From Delphinapterus leucas (taxonomy: Eukaryota > Chordata > Mammalia > Artiodactyla > Monodontidae): a stretch of DNA of 64,000 nucleotides. The stretch lies in NCBI RefSeq assembly GCF_002288925.2, contig NW_022097999.1, forward strand, positions 15,350,654 to 15,414,653, in the 5' to 3' direction. The notes beneath the pieces are model-generated. The model searched no databases. It saw only the letters and a list, made by a program, of their open reading frames with translations, and had not been told where the DNA came from. Positions 51,716 through 62,454 of the stretch are shown piece after piece. Made by a program: the position numbers and the translations under genes. Every line of letters starts with the position of its first letter. The stretch's first letter is position 1.

Positions 51716-52092
51716 ACTGCGATGGCCTTGACTTTTGTGACGCAGGGCAGGTGGCTGGCCTATGAGTTCCCTCTAGCCTGGAAGAGCTGCCTCCTTTGAA
51801 GCTAAGTGACCTCACAGGAGTCATATGGGGCTCTCAGGCCACTGGGGTGTGTGCTAGGCATAGTGACAAGAAGGCGAGGCCACCTCGTGGTCATCAATTC
51901 TGATGTCCATTCCGTGCCCTGGGGCGTCAGTCAGCTACAGAGAGCTGGGCTGAGAAACCTGGCTCCCTGCCGGGCCACCTCGAAGTTCAAGGACAGATCT
52001 GCACCTGGCTGTCACAGTGACAGGATTTGTGAGCTTACGGGACCTCAGAGATGGAAGGAACCAGGATGGTTGGCTAGCCCTCTGCTTGAGTG
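51716..52092. other. Unassigned sequence
   Basis: About 375 bases; nothing recognised. Confidence 0.4.
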
Positions 52093-52212
52093 TGTTTGTG
52101 ACACGTCTGTGCTTACGATGTGTGTACATGTGTAAATGTAATGTCTGTGCGTGTGTGTATGTGTGTGATGGTACACGTCTGTGCGTGTGTAAATATGTGT
52201 GTGTTGGTACAC
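52093..52212. repeat. Imperfect (TG)n repeat
   Basis: TG-rich words interrupted by 'acacgtctgtgc'; the segment 'gtacacgtctgtgcgtgtgt' and the later 'gtacacgtcc' suggest a decayed larger unit of about 40 bp. Confidence 0.8.
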
Positions 52213-52799
52213 GTCCACACTGCCTCATGGCATCTTTTTTGTTTTTCAGAGTGAGGCTGATTCACTTAACCAAATTAATGTTCACATGGTGACTGACTCA
52301 TTTAATGGGAACAGCTAGCTCATGTGCCAATAAATGAACTGACCCTCAAGACCCCTCCACCAACAAAATATGAAGTGGATCTCATTCCTGAGTTAACAAG
52401 TATTGGGCAATGGTCAGCTTTTTTCTGACTTTTTCTTGTTTTTCGCAGCGGTGTCTGCTAGCCTCCATCTAGCATTCTGACAAAAGAGGAAGTGTGAGAG
52501 CTTGCGAAGGAAGACAGGGAATAAAAACTCCCAGAAGAGAGGAAGAGGGGAGTATTTCACGGTTTATCAAAAGTGATTTTACTCAGCTGACTTTCTGGGC
52601 AGATGAGGAACCTCACAGATCTCAGGGGGTCGAAGGCAGCCAAGTTCATCCACTGATTTTCAGCATAACTGGGGTCAAGCCCCACTGGTCCAGCTTCTCT
52701 CCTTCTGGTTTTTCTTCTTCCCAGGTTTTTCTCTTTCTCTGCTACTGCTTGCCAGATCCCTTACTTTTTATTCCAAATATGTAAACCTCAATAAACCTA
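52213..52799. other. Unassigned sequence with a strong acceptor-like word
   Basis: On the plus strand 'tttttcttgtttttcgcag' (52431-52449) is preceded by 'ttctgac' and looks like a 3' splice site. The following bases carry early stops in all frames, so only a non-coding exon would be possible. Confidence 0.35.
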
Positions 52800-53064
52800 G
52801 AGACAGGCTTATGCCTGATTTATCACCAGTTACAGAGGAGCCCGAGCCAATTACAAGGTGGATAAAAGGCCCCATGTGCGGTTTGTAGAAATGCTTCCGC
52901 AGCATGAACAGCTGAACTCCATAAAGCTCCCCCAGAATGTTTGCATAGTGGCTGCATTTTTTAAGAGGCTGAGCTTTGCGACAAGACCCTGGGTCCACTC
53001 AGACCATCGCACCATGGTGGACCGCAACGGCTCACCACCGAGCGTACGGAAACAGCCACTTATC
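52800..53064. other. Repeat-free block, possible regulatory DNA
   Basis: Complex sequence ('gagccaattacaaggtggat' near 52843, 'gtttgcatagtggctgcatt' near 52938) with no repeat signature. This is a weak regulatory candidate. Confidence 0.25.
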
Positions 53065-53069
53065 CGCTG

Positions 53070-53145
53070 TCTAGTTCACAGCACCTGGCACCTTGTAAGT
53101 GTTCGATAAATATCTAGTGAATGAAGGCGTGAATCAGATAATCAA
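53070..53145 (+). mobile_element. L2/MIR 3'-end fragment
   Basis: 'cacctggcaccttgtaagtg' near 53082 then 'ttcgataaatatctagtgaa' is the typical shared L2/MIR terminus. Confidence 0.6.
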
Positions 53146-53329
53146 TAAACACTAGTTTTAGCAAAACAGAATTAGAAGATTAATTCCTCTAAAGGGAAAA
53201 TAAAACCGAATACATATTCTTTCTGGCCAAAAAGATTTTGTTCTTCTGATTATCTGTGCCTCTGAGCCCCCTGTATTCAGAGACACCATGCTGCATTCTG
53301 AGGCAGGATCATTTAACTCAGAGGTTTCC

Positions 53330-53470
53330 TTCATCCAGTCAATGTTTTAGAGTCCTGCGCATGGGCCAACGATGCCAGGTAAATGCTGGGCATATAATGG
53401 TGGATCCGACAGACGCGGCCCCTGCTTCCGTGATGCTCACAGGTCGTGGGGAAAGCTGTCTACTTTGGGA
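53330..53470 (-). mobile_element. L2 3'-end fragment
   Basis: 'tcatccagtcaatgttttag' near 53331 and 'gcggcccctgcttccgtgat' near 53416 follow the reverse complement of L2 in decayed form. Confidence 0.5.
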
Positions 53471-53789
53471 TTGACTGGACACGAGGCTCCCTGGTGAACG
53501 CAGAAGCAGTCCCAGTCCCACCTCATGTTCCACGGCAGGGAAAGACGCCAACCCCCAGTTATGGGAATAGTGGGTGAAGCCCGCTGCCTCTCCTACGAGG
53601 CTAAGCTAAGTGTCAGCACTTTATTAATAGAGAGGAAAACCCACTGTACAATTCTTCCTCCACTTTCTAGAGCCTGGAACCGCTACCACCTAAAACAAAC
53701 TAACAAGAACTGAAGGGAGCAATTAAACCCAACAGGGCTCCACGGAGCCCTGAACACGCACAACACCTGGAGGCAGCAGGATGTACGGG
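53471..53789. other. Unassigned sequence
   Basis: About 320 bases; nothing recognised. Confidence 0.4.
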
Positions 53790-53930
53790 CGTGGGGTTTG
53801 ATCACACTGGACATCAGTAGATCAAGATTCTGGCTGGAGCTTTGCCGGTAACATGCTGGTGGCCTGGACAAGGCCCTGCCCTTTCTGAGTTGTCCAGGTT
53901 GGATGAGATGAGCTGTGAGTCCCTTCCAGC
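53790..53930 (+). mobile_element. MIR fragment (weak)
   Basis: 'gatcaagattctggctggag' near 53821 and 'gttggatgagatgagctgtg' near 53898 resemble forward MIR, but the core is damaged. Confidence 0.45.
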
Positions 53931-54414
53931 TCAGACCTTCTGCATATGTACAAATACGCCTATTTCTCTGCCCTCTCCACCCCTCTACCTGTCGTCCCCC
54001 TACTCAGGATCCTGCTTATGCCTGGATTGTCCTGTGTCATTCTCCGTAGCATGCTGTCACTCTCAAAAGCAAGTTTCCTAGGGAACCACTGGCCATGTTG
54101 AGCCCCAAAGACCCAGCCAACCCCAGGTCGGGGAGGGAACCCCAGCCTTCACTGCTGCGCTCAGAAGTCAAAGGGCAAAGTTGCCAGTGCTGGTGGTCCA
54201 GGGGCACAGGGAGCACCTGAGCTCGGGGCTTAGGTATCCCCCGGCCTCTGCACGCCTGGCCATCCTGTGGCTTGCCAGAGGCTGAGATCCAGGCCCTTTC
54301 TCTCTGTCATCCACAGGGGGATTCACTCCCACCGGGTGTTTTCCCACAGAACACCCCCACCCCAACGCAGACCTCTGAGAACCAGAGTAGAAGACTGATC
54401 AAAGGGCAGCCCTG
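53931..54414. other. Unassigned sequence
   Basis: About 480 bases; nothing recognised. Confidence 0.4.
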
Positions 54415-54640
54415 CCTGTCCTTGCTGCTTCTCAGAGTAAAAGCTGAAGTTCTGATAATGACATGCCAAACCCAACCTGATCTGGCCCACTCACTGCTTT
54501 GTATTGTCTCCTTCCACCTTCTACTTGGCCTATCCTGCCCCAGCCCTATGGGCTCCAACAGCAGCATGCCAGCCATATTCCCACCTCAGGGCCTTTGCAC
54601 TGGCTGTGCCCTCTGCCTGGGAGGGGGGCACCACTAAGCA
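54415..54640 (+). mobile_element. L2 fragment
   Basis: 'agagtaaaagctgaagttct' near 54434, 'aacctgatctggcccactca' near 54474 and 'cagggcctttgcactggctg' near 54587 are forward L2. Confidence 0.8.
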
Positions 54641-54856
54641 CAAATGCCTCTGTCCCTCTCAGCTTCATCATTGGCTCTGGTGCTCCTGGCAGAGGGAGGC
54701 AACCCTCCAGGGGCCTCTTTCCCCCACCTGGGCTCAAGTCCCCGGTACAGTGAATGAAAGGACAGAAAAGACAGGACAGGTGATCTTGCTCGGCCTGTTG
54801 GGGAGGAGGTGGGCGGAGAGTCCATTTGTGAGAGGGGCCTAGACAGAAACGGGACT
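54641..54856. other. Unassigned sequence
   Basis: Short stretch between L2 and the SINE duplication; nothing recognised. Confidence 0.4.
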
Positions 54857-54990
54857 ATTTTATTTTATTATTTTCTTTTATTATTTTATTCACACGGCAC
54901 GTGGGATCCTAGTTCACTGACCAGGGATCGAACCCGCGGCCCCTGCAGTAGAAGCTTGGAGTCCTAACCACTGGACCACCAGGGAAGTCC
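54857..54990 (-). mobile_element. Older tRNA-derived SINE (whale/ruminant type)
   Basis: The minus strand starts 'gggacttccctggtggtcca' (ending 54990) and has an A-rich tail (TTTTA repeats 54,860-54,890). The 13-bp duplication 'cagaaacgggact' (54844-54856) / 'cagaaacgggatt' (54991-55003) has one mismatch. Box B is visible as 'gggatcgaacccgcggcccc' on the plus strand. Confidence 0.9.
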
Positions 54991-55044
54991 CAGAAACGGG
55001 ATTTATCTTGTCTTCTTACACCTGCCCTTTCTTCTCAGATTTCT

Positions 55045-55215
55045 CTAGTTCAGCCCGTATTTACCCAGGCCCAGGAGAGGCACTGGGGACACTGAAAAGC
55101 ACGGATAGTAAGTTAGGCAGGCAGGCACGTGTTCATTCAGTGCCTACTGTATACAAGGCACCATGCTAGAAGTCACACCAGAGGGCAACTTGGTAAAACG
55201 ATCGGGACAACCAAC
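55045..55215 (-). mobile_element. L2 3'-end fragment
   Basis: 'ttcattcagtgcctactgta' near 55133 followed by 'caaggcaccatgctagaagt' is reverse-complement L2. Confidence 0.6.
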
Positions 55216-55259
55216 AATGACCAAGACCTGCTATCAGCTCTACTCCAAGCTGTGTGTGT

Positions 55260-55370
55260 GTCAGGTGGCTTAATCCTCATGACAGCAATTATCAGCTATT
55301 CCTACCATGATACCCCCACCTCACAGAAGCTGTGGCTTCGAAGAGAGGCTCAGTTATCCAAGGGATGGTG
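55260..55370 (-). mobile_element. MIR fragment
   Basis: 'ggcttaatcctcatgacagc' near 55267 and 'cacctcacagaagctgtggc' near 55317 are decayed reverse-complement MIR. Confidence 0.55.
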
Positions 55371-55479
55371 TAAGCCTAACCCTGACCCCCTTTCTGTGAC
55401 CTTTCAAAGGTCATGAATATCTTTGAGAACATTGAGAATGCTGAAGACCCCTCCCCAGAAAAATATACATACACGGAAT

Positions 55480-55838
55480 TGTTATGGACTGAACGTGTAC
55501 CCCCAAATTTATATGTTGAAGTCCTACGTCCCAATGGGATGGTATTTGGAAGTAGGGTCTTTGGGAGGTTATTAGGCCTATTAGGTAGAACCCCATGATG
55601 GGATCAGTGCCCTTATAAGAAAAGGAAGAGACACCAGAGCTTCCTTTCTCCGCCATATGAGGATACAGCAAACAAGTAGCCATCTACAATCCAGAAAGAG
55701 GGTCTTCACCAGACACTGAATCTGCTGGCACCTTGATCTTAAAGTTCCCAGCCTCCAGGACTGTGAAAAATAAATGTTTGTTGTTCAAGCCACCCAACCT
55801 ATGGTGCTTTGTTATGGAGCAGATGAAATAATTTCGCA
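55480..55838 (+). mobile_element. MLT1A-type MaLR LTR, nearly complete
   Basis: It starts 'tgttatggactgaacgtgta' and keeps MLT1 order: 'ggtctttgggaggttattag' near 55556, 'gtgcccttataagaaaagga' near 55608, 'tggcaccttgatcttaaagt' near 55727, 'tgtgaaaaataaatgtttgt' near 55762 and 'tatggtgctttgttatgg' near 55800. The 3' boundary is inferred; no clear 5-bp duplication was found. Confidence 0.9.
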
Positions 55839-56539
55839 TACAATTTCAGGGGCCTTAGAAAGCCTTGGTGATCCAAAGACGTCAAAGGCCGTTTAGATCT
55901 GAGCTTCCCGGGCAGCCAAGGGCAGAAGGAGATACTGGGTTCTATAGCTCTCATTTATCTTCGGAGGAAAAAAAGGCACATTAAGTTCTTTGAAAGAGAA
56001 AAATCTCTTTCCTGGCACCATCATCTGGGAGGAATTTCTCTCTTGGCGGCAAAACAGTAGCTCTTCTTTTTCCACTAAGCAGAAGCTAGCTGCAGGTTAC
56101 CTGGGAATCCCAACCTGCGAAGATGGCAACACCTTGAAATGTAAAACACTTCCTGCTTCCTTTCTCTGACAATAGACTGTAACCCTCCCTGAGTGTAAAT
56201 ACAGCTCCCAGTTTGGAGGCAGGTTGCTAAACATATGCACGGGACATACGGAGGACCCGGCGAGTGCAGCCGCCCCCAGGAAATACTTCAGCAGCCGACC
56301 TACTGCTGCCACACCGCCGCCGCTATTCCCTGTGGTCCCCACTGAACAGCCAGGCCCGTTGCATCTGGCCCTGGGGACACTGATGGGACACTGGCTGTTT
56401 TTCTGGGGAGGCAAGGCCCACAGTCCTGATGACCTTTCCCGGAGCAGACTGGGCTTCTCCCGGTCCCTCATGGTAGGGCCTCCGATCCTGTGTGGGGCGG
56501 GGCTGGGCGCCCTCTGCCAATCTGATCATTTTTCAGCCT
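55839..56539. other. Unassigned sequence
   Basis: About 700 bases, CpG-containing near 56,265-56,330 ('cacaccgccgccgctattcc') but not an island; nothing recognised. Confidence 0.4.
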
Positions 56540-57060
56540 CTATCGTCCCACTCCCTTTCCTGCTCATCTCTCTTATTTCTGACTCTTTCTCATTTTGGGT
56601 CATTCTCATTTTTTTCTGTGTCTTTTTCTTTCCTCTGCTAGTCTCTCGCGCCTACCTTCTCTGTTACCTTGTTGATTCTGATTCTCTGTCCCATGTTTCC
56701 TCTGTCTTCCTTTCCTCTGTATCTAGTTCTTCCTCTGGCTCTGTCTCACCTTTTCTTTCTTTCATTCTCTGTCTTTTATTAGCTTTTCCCCTTTGTCTCT
56801 CCATCCATCTCTGTGTGTCTCTCAGTCTCCGTGTCCTTGTGATTCTTTCTGTCTTCCGTCGGTACTTTGTTTCTCTATGTAGGAATCTGCCTCGCTCCTT
56901 TCTCTCCCTTTCTCTCTGTGCTTTTTGCACCTAATAATCTCTCTCTTCCTCCCTCCCTCCTTCTCTCGGTGGTGGGCTCTCTGCATCTCTGCCTCTCCTT
57001 TCCCAGTGTCAATCAATCTCTGTCTCCATGCCCCTCACTCTTTCTTTCTTGTTCTCAGGG
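56540..57060 (+). repeat. Long pyrimidine-rich low-complexity tract
   Basis: About 520 bases dominated by C and T on the plus strand ('ctctctt', 'tttctttc', 'ccctccctccttctctc'). The 236-codon Ser/Leu/Phe-rich plus-strand ORF overlapping it is a composition artefact. The right end 'tttctttcttgttctcag' at about 57042-57059 matches a splice acceptor. Confidence 0.8.
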
Positions 57061-57599
57061 AAGGGGGCTGGGACCCAGAGAACCCTGCATAAGGACGGTT
57101 AATCAACTCAGACCCCTGAATCTGTGCCTTACGGATCCCCCCCTTTCCCACAGCCATTTCACCCCCTGGTCTTTGGGATACCCCTTCATTTCCTCCTGTA
57201 CCTGACACACACACAGTGACCCTGGGGTCCAGCCTGTCCCGCAGGCCTCTCCATGGGCCTGGCTCCATTCCACTCCTGGCTCTGGTGCCTGGTTGCCACG
57301 GTTACCCTGGCTTTCCTCAGAGGCCACAGGGGATTCTGGTGCTGGTGGCTTGGACCAGAAACACCCCCCTGGCTCCCGTACCTCCCCCACAACAGGCCTT
57401 TCTCCTCCTGTCCAAGGGATTCCAGCCTGGGGAACCTCCCATAATTCTCCAGGAGGCCATACTTGTCTCAAAAGGACACTGCTGACAGTTTGTTTGAAAA
57501 GAGACATTAGGCCCATGGCTAGCTCATCTCAGCTGAGCTCATGACCAGGATACCATTAGCCAAATGTGGGTCAGACGAAGATCAAAGCTGGGGAATCCT
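57061..57599. other. Unassigned sequence
   Basis: About 540 bases. ORFs occur on both strands because stops are sparse; no domain recognised. Confidence 0.4.
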
Positions 57600-57890
57600 T
57601 ACTAACACTCAGTCATCCAGCCATTCAATTATTCAAACATTTGGAGATAGAGGGATGGATAAAGACAGGTCCCTGCCTTTGAGAAAACCCTGCAGATAAT
57701 AGGGACATAGGGCCCTGGAAACACCAACCTCCTTGAGTCTAGCTCATCAAAAATGTCCCCAGAGGAAGCTGTAATGGCTGGGCCTTAGAAGGTGAATAAG
57801 GGTAGGAGGAAGAGGGTGAGTGGGATTTGAGGCAAATGACACAGCCTGTGCAAAGGCACTGGGGTGCGTAGAATGTGATAGTGGGACAGT
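57600..57890 (-). mobile_element. L2 fragment, minus strand
   Basis: 'attcaattattcaaacattt' near 57624, 'gacaggtccctgcctttgag' near 57664 and 'agcctgtgcaaaggcactgg' near 57843 follow reverse-complement L2. Confidence 0.65.
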
Positions 57891-57892
57891 GA

Positions 57893-57982
57893 GCTCCATG
57901 AGGGCTGCAGCCTTGATGCCTAATTCAGTGCCTGGCATAGTAGATGCTAAACAAATGCTTAGTGAGTAAATGAATGAATGAG
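57893..57982 (+). mobile_element. L2 3' end, plus strand
   Basis: 'gctccatgagggctgcagcc' near 57893, 'cagtgcctggcatagtagat' near 57927 and 'gtgagtaaatgaatgaatga' are the forward L2 terminus, opposite to the preceding piece. Confidence 0.8.
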
Positions 57983-58214
57983 CTGCCGGAGGCTCAGTGG
58001 AGTCTGAACACATAAGGAACATGGAGGAGGTCGAGGGGGAACAGCTGGAAATATATGCTCAGCAGGATTTATCGACGCCCCTTCCATCCATGCTAGAGTG
58101 GGGACTTCATGCCTTAGCCACCTAGAGTTTTTGTTTGTTTGTTCATTCATTTGTTCATTTGCTTTTTAAAGAACCATCACTCTGGCAGCTGTTTTGAAGA
58201 TTAATGGGAGGTGA

Positions 58215-59510
58215 GACTTGTAAATTTGACCTGCTCAGAACCGAACTCTCGATCTTTCCCACCGACCCCGCCCCCCTTCCTCCCAAACCTGCAGGAAGCA
58301 GGAAGCGCCATGGTTTTCTCTACCCCATTGATGGCGACACCATCCTTCCAGCTGCTCAGGCCAAAATCCCTGGCGTCATCCTTGACTCAGCTCCTTCTCT
58401 CCCCGCCACATCTGGTCTGTCAGGAAATCCTGTCAGCTGCACTTTCAAAAAGTGGCTGGACTCCATCCACTTCTCCCCACCTCCACCGCCACCCTACTCA
58501 TCCAAGACACCGTCATCTCTTGCCTGGGTTGTCGCAATACCCACTAACTTTCTGTTTCCCGCTCCCCTCTTCTCCCTCCACCCCCTCAAGTCTCTTCTTG
58601 CACAGCAGCCAGAGTGATTCTATTAAAATGTAAGTATGATTATGTCACTCTTCAGCTCAGAACTCTGCTATGGCTCCATTAAATGCTGAATAAAAACCAA
58701 AGTCTGTGCAATGGCCTAAGGGCCCTACAAGATCCATCCTTCATCCCATCTCCTCTTCTGCAACACTGCATCCCTCACTCACTACTTTCTGGCCGCCTTA
58801 CTTTTCTTCAAACACTTCAAGCAAGTGCTTGCCTCAGGGCCTTTGCACTGGCTGTTCCCTCTGCCTGTGTGCTGTTCCCCCAGACACCCTCACTGTCTTC
58901 ACACCCACGTCCTTCACGTGTTCATTCAAAAGTCATCTTCTCAATGAGGCCTATTTGATCACGGTGTTAGTTTCCTGGGGGGTTGAGTAACAAAGTGATA
59001 CAACCTGGGTGGCTTAAATCACAGAAATGTATTGCCTCACAGTCCTGAAGGCTAGAAGTCTAAAATCAAGGGGTTGGCACGGTTGGTTGTTTGCGAGGGC
59101 CATGAAGGAGAATCCGTTCCATGCTCTCATCTAGTTGGGGTTGTTTGCTGGCAATCTTTGATATTCCTGGACTTGTAGATCTCTGCCTCCATCTTCACAT
59201 GGTGTTCTCCTTATATGCAGGTCTGTGTCCAAATTCCCTCTTTTTATAAGGACCTAGTAGGAGCCCACTCTACCCAGCCTGACTTCACCAAATTTAAAAT
59301 TGCAGCCCTGCCTCTGATCTCCCTCATCCGGAGGTCACCGTCCCACCTGCTGGTTAACTTACTTGTTTGTTAGGATCATTGCTTCTCCCCCTGCAAGAAT
59401 ATAAGCTCCACGAGGGCAGGACTTGTTTGTTTTGTTCACTGAAATAGCCCAAATGCCTAGACCAGTGCCTGACACGTTGCGAGAACTCAATGAGCTTTGT
59501 TGGATGAAGG
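58215..59510 (+). mobile_element. LINE L2, about 1 kb, split by an LTR
   Basis: Forward L2 order is clear: 'tgatggcgacaccatccttc' near 58328, 'gcgtcatccttgactcagct' near 58373, 'cagcagccagagtgattcta' near 58603, 'cagggcctttgcactggctg' near 58836, then after the LTR 'gctccacgagggcaggactt' near 59405 and 'ccagtgcctgacacgttgcg' near 59462. The best preserved L2 of the window; no coding capacity. Confidence 0.85.
58965..59305 (-). mobile_element. MaLR-type LTR inserted in L2
   Basis: The plus strand reads 'tgttagtttcctggggggtt' at the start, 'ggtggcttaaatcacagaaa' near 59009, 'cacagtcctgaaggctagaa' near 59038 and 'cctctttttataaggaccta' near 59238, the reverse complement of an MLT1-type LTR. The far end is decayed. 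Confidence 0.8.
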
Positions 59511-60049
59511 TGGATGGGCAGGAACGTGAGAGACCACTTAGGAGCTGTTGTGGCTCCCAGGCTTTTGTAGCCCAAACAAAGTCCACACAGAAGGGATGAC
59601 AAGCAGGGGACAAACTGAGAGGATATGATGGAGTTAAAATGCACAAGAGTATGTGGCTCTTAGATGATCAAAAATGGCGGATGGAGGTACAGATAGAAGA
59701 CATTCCAAAATTTCCTAATCTCTTTCTAGCTACTAAGTGTCTTGTGGCAGACACTGCTGGTTAACTCCCCCAAATCATGCCCAGTCCCCAGCTTAACACC
59801 ATAGGGGGAAGGTCAAGAGAGAGAGATGCTAGCAGCTCTGACGTTGCTATGATATTAACTCAACACCAGCCATCCCTCCCCTCAGAACTTTTCCTGAATC
59901 CCATTTATATCTGTGGGGCTCATGGGTTTCAGTATACAACATCACAGAGCTGCTTTGCTACCTGAGACAAATTCAATGTGTCTCATATGTGACCAGGGTT
60001 CTCTTCCATCACTAGGGTGCTACATCCTAGTGTAGCATGCAAATAATAT
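59511..60049. other. Unassigned sequence
   Basis: About 540 bases; nothing recognised. Confidence 0.4.
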
Positions 60050-60397
60050 AAAGCCCAACTCAAAGTAGCCGAAAGAGTAAGGACATTCCATTTTCTCATA
60101 TAAATAGAAGTCTAGAACTAGAATACATAATTTATGCCTAGTGATGACATCAAAGACCCAGGTTTCCTCCATTTTTCTGCTCAGCCATCCTTGATTACCT
60201 CATGGTGCAAAATGGCTGCCGCAGCTCCAGGTCCAACATGCTCAAACGACAATGTCTACAGATCTGAAGAGAGTGGGCCCCTTCCTCCTGCTGTTCCTTT
60301 TTGAGAGAGGGAGAAAAACCTTCCAGAAGCACCTGACCTGACTTCCTATTGCATCCCATTGGCCAGAATTGCACATATGTCCTAGCTCCATGCCTGG
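60050..60397 (-). mobile_element. MLT1-like repeat, minus strand
   Basis: 'gatgacatcaaagacccagg' near 60143, 'aaaatggctgccgcagctcc' near 60209 and 'catcccattggccagaattg' near 60352 look like the reverse complement of the repeat seen at 39.25-39.55 kb. The subfamily is uncertain. Confidence 0.5.
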
Positions 60398-60771
60398 TGT
60401 CTTAGTTTGCTAGGGCTGCCATAATAAAGTACCACAGGCTGGGTGACTTAACAGAAATATGTTTTCTCACAATTCTGGAGGCTATAGGTCCAAGATCAAA
60501 GTGCTGGCATGGTTTCTTCTGAGGCCTCTCTCCTAGGCTTGTAGACGCCCATCTTCTCCCTGTGTCCTCACATGGTCTTCCCTCTGTGCGTGTCTGTGTC
60601 CTAATCTCCTCTTCTTATAAGGACACCAGTCATATTGGATTAGAACCCAGCCTAATGACCTAATTTTACCTTAATTACCTCTTTAAAGACTAAACACAGT
60701 CACATTCTGAGGCACTGGTTAGGTTAGGGCTTCAATATGAATTTTGAAAGGACACACTACAGCTCAGAACA
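60398..60771 (-). mobile_element. MaLR-type solo LTR, complete
   Basis: 374 bp with TG...CA ends: 'tgtcttagtttgctagggct' at the left, 'tcttcttataaggacaccag' near 60610, 'attacctctttaaagactaa' near 60674 and '..agctcagaaca' at the right. A perfect 5-bp duplication 'cctgg' lies at 60393-60397 and 60772-60776, as expected for ERVL/MaLR elements. No internal proviral sequence remains. Confidence 0.9.
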
Positions 60772-60776
60772 CCTGG

Positions 60777-61449
60777 TAGTAGCTCAATAAACAGGAGTTA
60801 TTGGTATCTGTATCTGCATTTGTATTCACACTTGTGTGGGTTTTTTTTTTTTATTGTATTCTCTGTCTCTGTAATAGAAAGTGAAGGCTGCTCTGACTGA
60901 ATTGTTTAAACCAGATTAAAAGATCATATAAGAAATATTACTTTGCAAAAAAAATCCTAACCCAGGAAGGAGTTACTGCTAGTAGGATTCAGGGATAGTA
61001 TCCTCCAGAGAACAGGGAGTGTGCTGTTCGCCCCTGGCTCCTGCCTGATTTGCTGGGTAAAGCCTGGAGGCCTACCTGATGGTGGCATCCTGTTGTCCCT
61101 GGCCTTCTGTCTTGCCTGGAGTGGTCACAGCTGAGTGGGGTCACTTGGCAGCAGGGAAGTCAGCAGTTCCTGGGGAGGGGGTGGGAGAGGCTGGTGGGAT
61201 GGACTGGTTTTGGGGCAGGGCATCAGGCATGGCAGCTGATGGCTGATGGGTGGAACACACCAGAGCAGATTTGGCCTTCTGGGGGCAGACTATGTCCCTA
61301 CTCTGAGCTTCTTTTCAGCTATTCCCAGAGGATTCCTTCTCACCCTGATTGGTTTCCGGGAGGGAGAAGGTAAAGAGTGGAGGAGGAGGTACAGCCAGGA
61401 TGAACAGAGGGTCAGAGGTGCGTTCGTGGCTGTGTCCCTCAAGGCCGAA
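60777..61449. other. Unassigned sequence
   Basis: This begins with a short 'tagtagctcaataaacagg' MIR/L2-like end and contains a T13 run near 60,840. Otherwise nothing recognised. Confidence 0.4.
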
Positions 61450-62030
61450 TGTTTTCATTCGATCATCCATCATCCACTCATCCAAGCACTCATCCATTCA
61501 GCAAATATGTATCAAGTGCCTTTAGGCTGGGCAGGTGCTATTCTGGGTTCCAGTGATATGGTGGTGAACAAAACAAGTTCCTGGCTGCATGGAACTTACA
61601 ATCTAGGGAGGGAGACAGACAATGAATAAACCAATCAGTATTTATAGAATGTCCTGTCAGGTGCCATGATGAAAAAAGAAGGGTAAAGGGGTGGAAAATG
61701 AGAGAGTGTGGTGTTTAAAATGGGTCCAGGAGGGCCTTCTGAGAGATGACACTTGGGTGGATACCTGCACGCAGTGGGGAGAGAGCTGTATCCACGGGAA
61801 CGGGACTCCAGACTGAGACAACTGTGCCTGTAGGAGACCCAGGAGAAGAATGCGCTTGGCGTGTTTGAGAAGCAGCCAGAAGCCAGTGTGCCAGAGGGGG
61901 TGAGCGAGGATCCTGCAGGCCCTCAGAGGCTGTGGAGAGACTTTGACTTTCACTTCGAGTAGGAAGGGAAACCACTGACAAGTGTGAGTAATGGGAAGAC
62001 GTGGTGTGATTTGCTGTGGGCAGAACAGAA
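61450..62030 (-). mobile_element. LINE L2, about 580 bp, minus strand
   Basis: 'ccattcagcaaatatgtatc' near 61494, 'gtggtgaacaaaacaagttc' near 61561, 'caggagggccttctgagaga' near 61727, 'gaagcagccagaagccagtg' near 61870 and 'gggaagacgtggtgtgattt' near 61991 follow reverse-complement L2. Confidence 0.85.
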
Positions 62031-62059
62031 GGGCTCATACCGCACAGTGCTAGCAAGGA

Positions 62060-62245
62060 TAAGGTGCCTTAATTCTCCAGAAGTCTTTATACACTTCACA
62101 GAAGTGCTGTGTGAGATTTTTAAATTAGGATTGTTGCTATCCCATTTTACAGAAGAAGAAACTGAGGCTTTGGGTGGTAACTCACTTGCCCGAGTTCAAC
62201 CACTAGCAAGTGGTAGAGCCAGGCTCTTACCAGAGCCTAGCCTCA
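62060..62245 (-). mobile_element. MIR SINE
   Basis: 'tcccattttacagaagaaga' near 62140 then 'aactgaggctttgggtggta' and 'acttgcccgagttc' are reverse-complement MIR. Confidence 0.85.
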
Positions 62246-62254
62246 GCACCCCTG

Positions 62255-62375
62255 TGGATTGGAGATCCACAGACCTGCATCCCAGTCTTGGTCCTGACGC
62301 TTATTAGCTGTGACTCTGGATGACTAAATTCCCGTGGTTCCATTTCTGCCTCTATAAAATGGAAGCATGGCAGAT
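62255..62375 (+). mobile_element. MIR fragment
   Basis: 'gcttattagctgtgactctg' near 62299 and 'tgcctctataaaatggaagc' near 62347 are forward MIR. Confidence 0.7.
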
Positions 62376-62454
62376 GGGCTCAGAGTCGGCATCCGTAATC
62401 CTGCCACCTGGGTTCATGGCCTTGTGTAATCCTCTTCACGGAGTAAATTGCTTC

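Noticed and set aside
52431..52460. Plus-strand splice acceptor as evidence of a coding exon
   Set aside because: Stops occur shortly after in all frames and no donor of matching phase is evident nearby.
56224..56934. Plus-strand 236-codon ORF rich in Ser, Leu and Phe
   Set aside because: It is a direct product of the pyrimidine-rich tract; hydrophobic-looking stretches arise from TTT/CTC/TCT codons.
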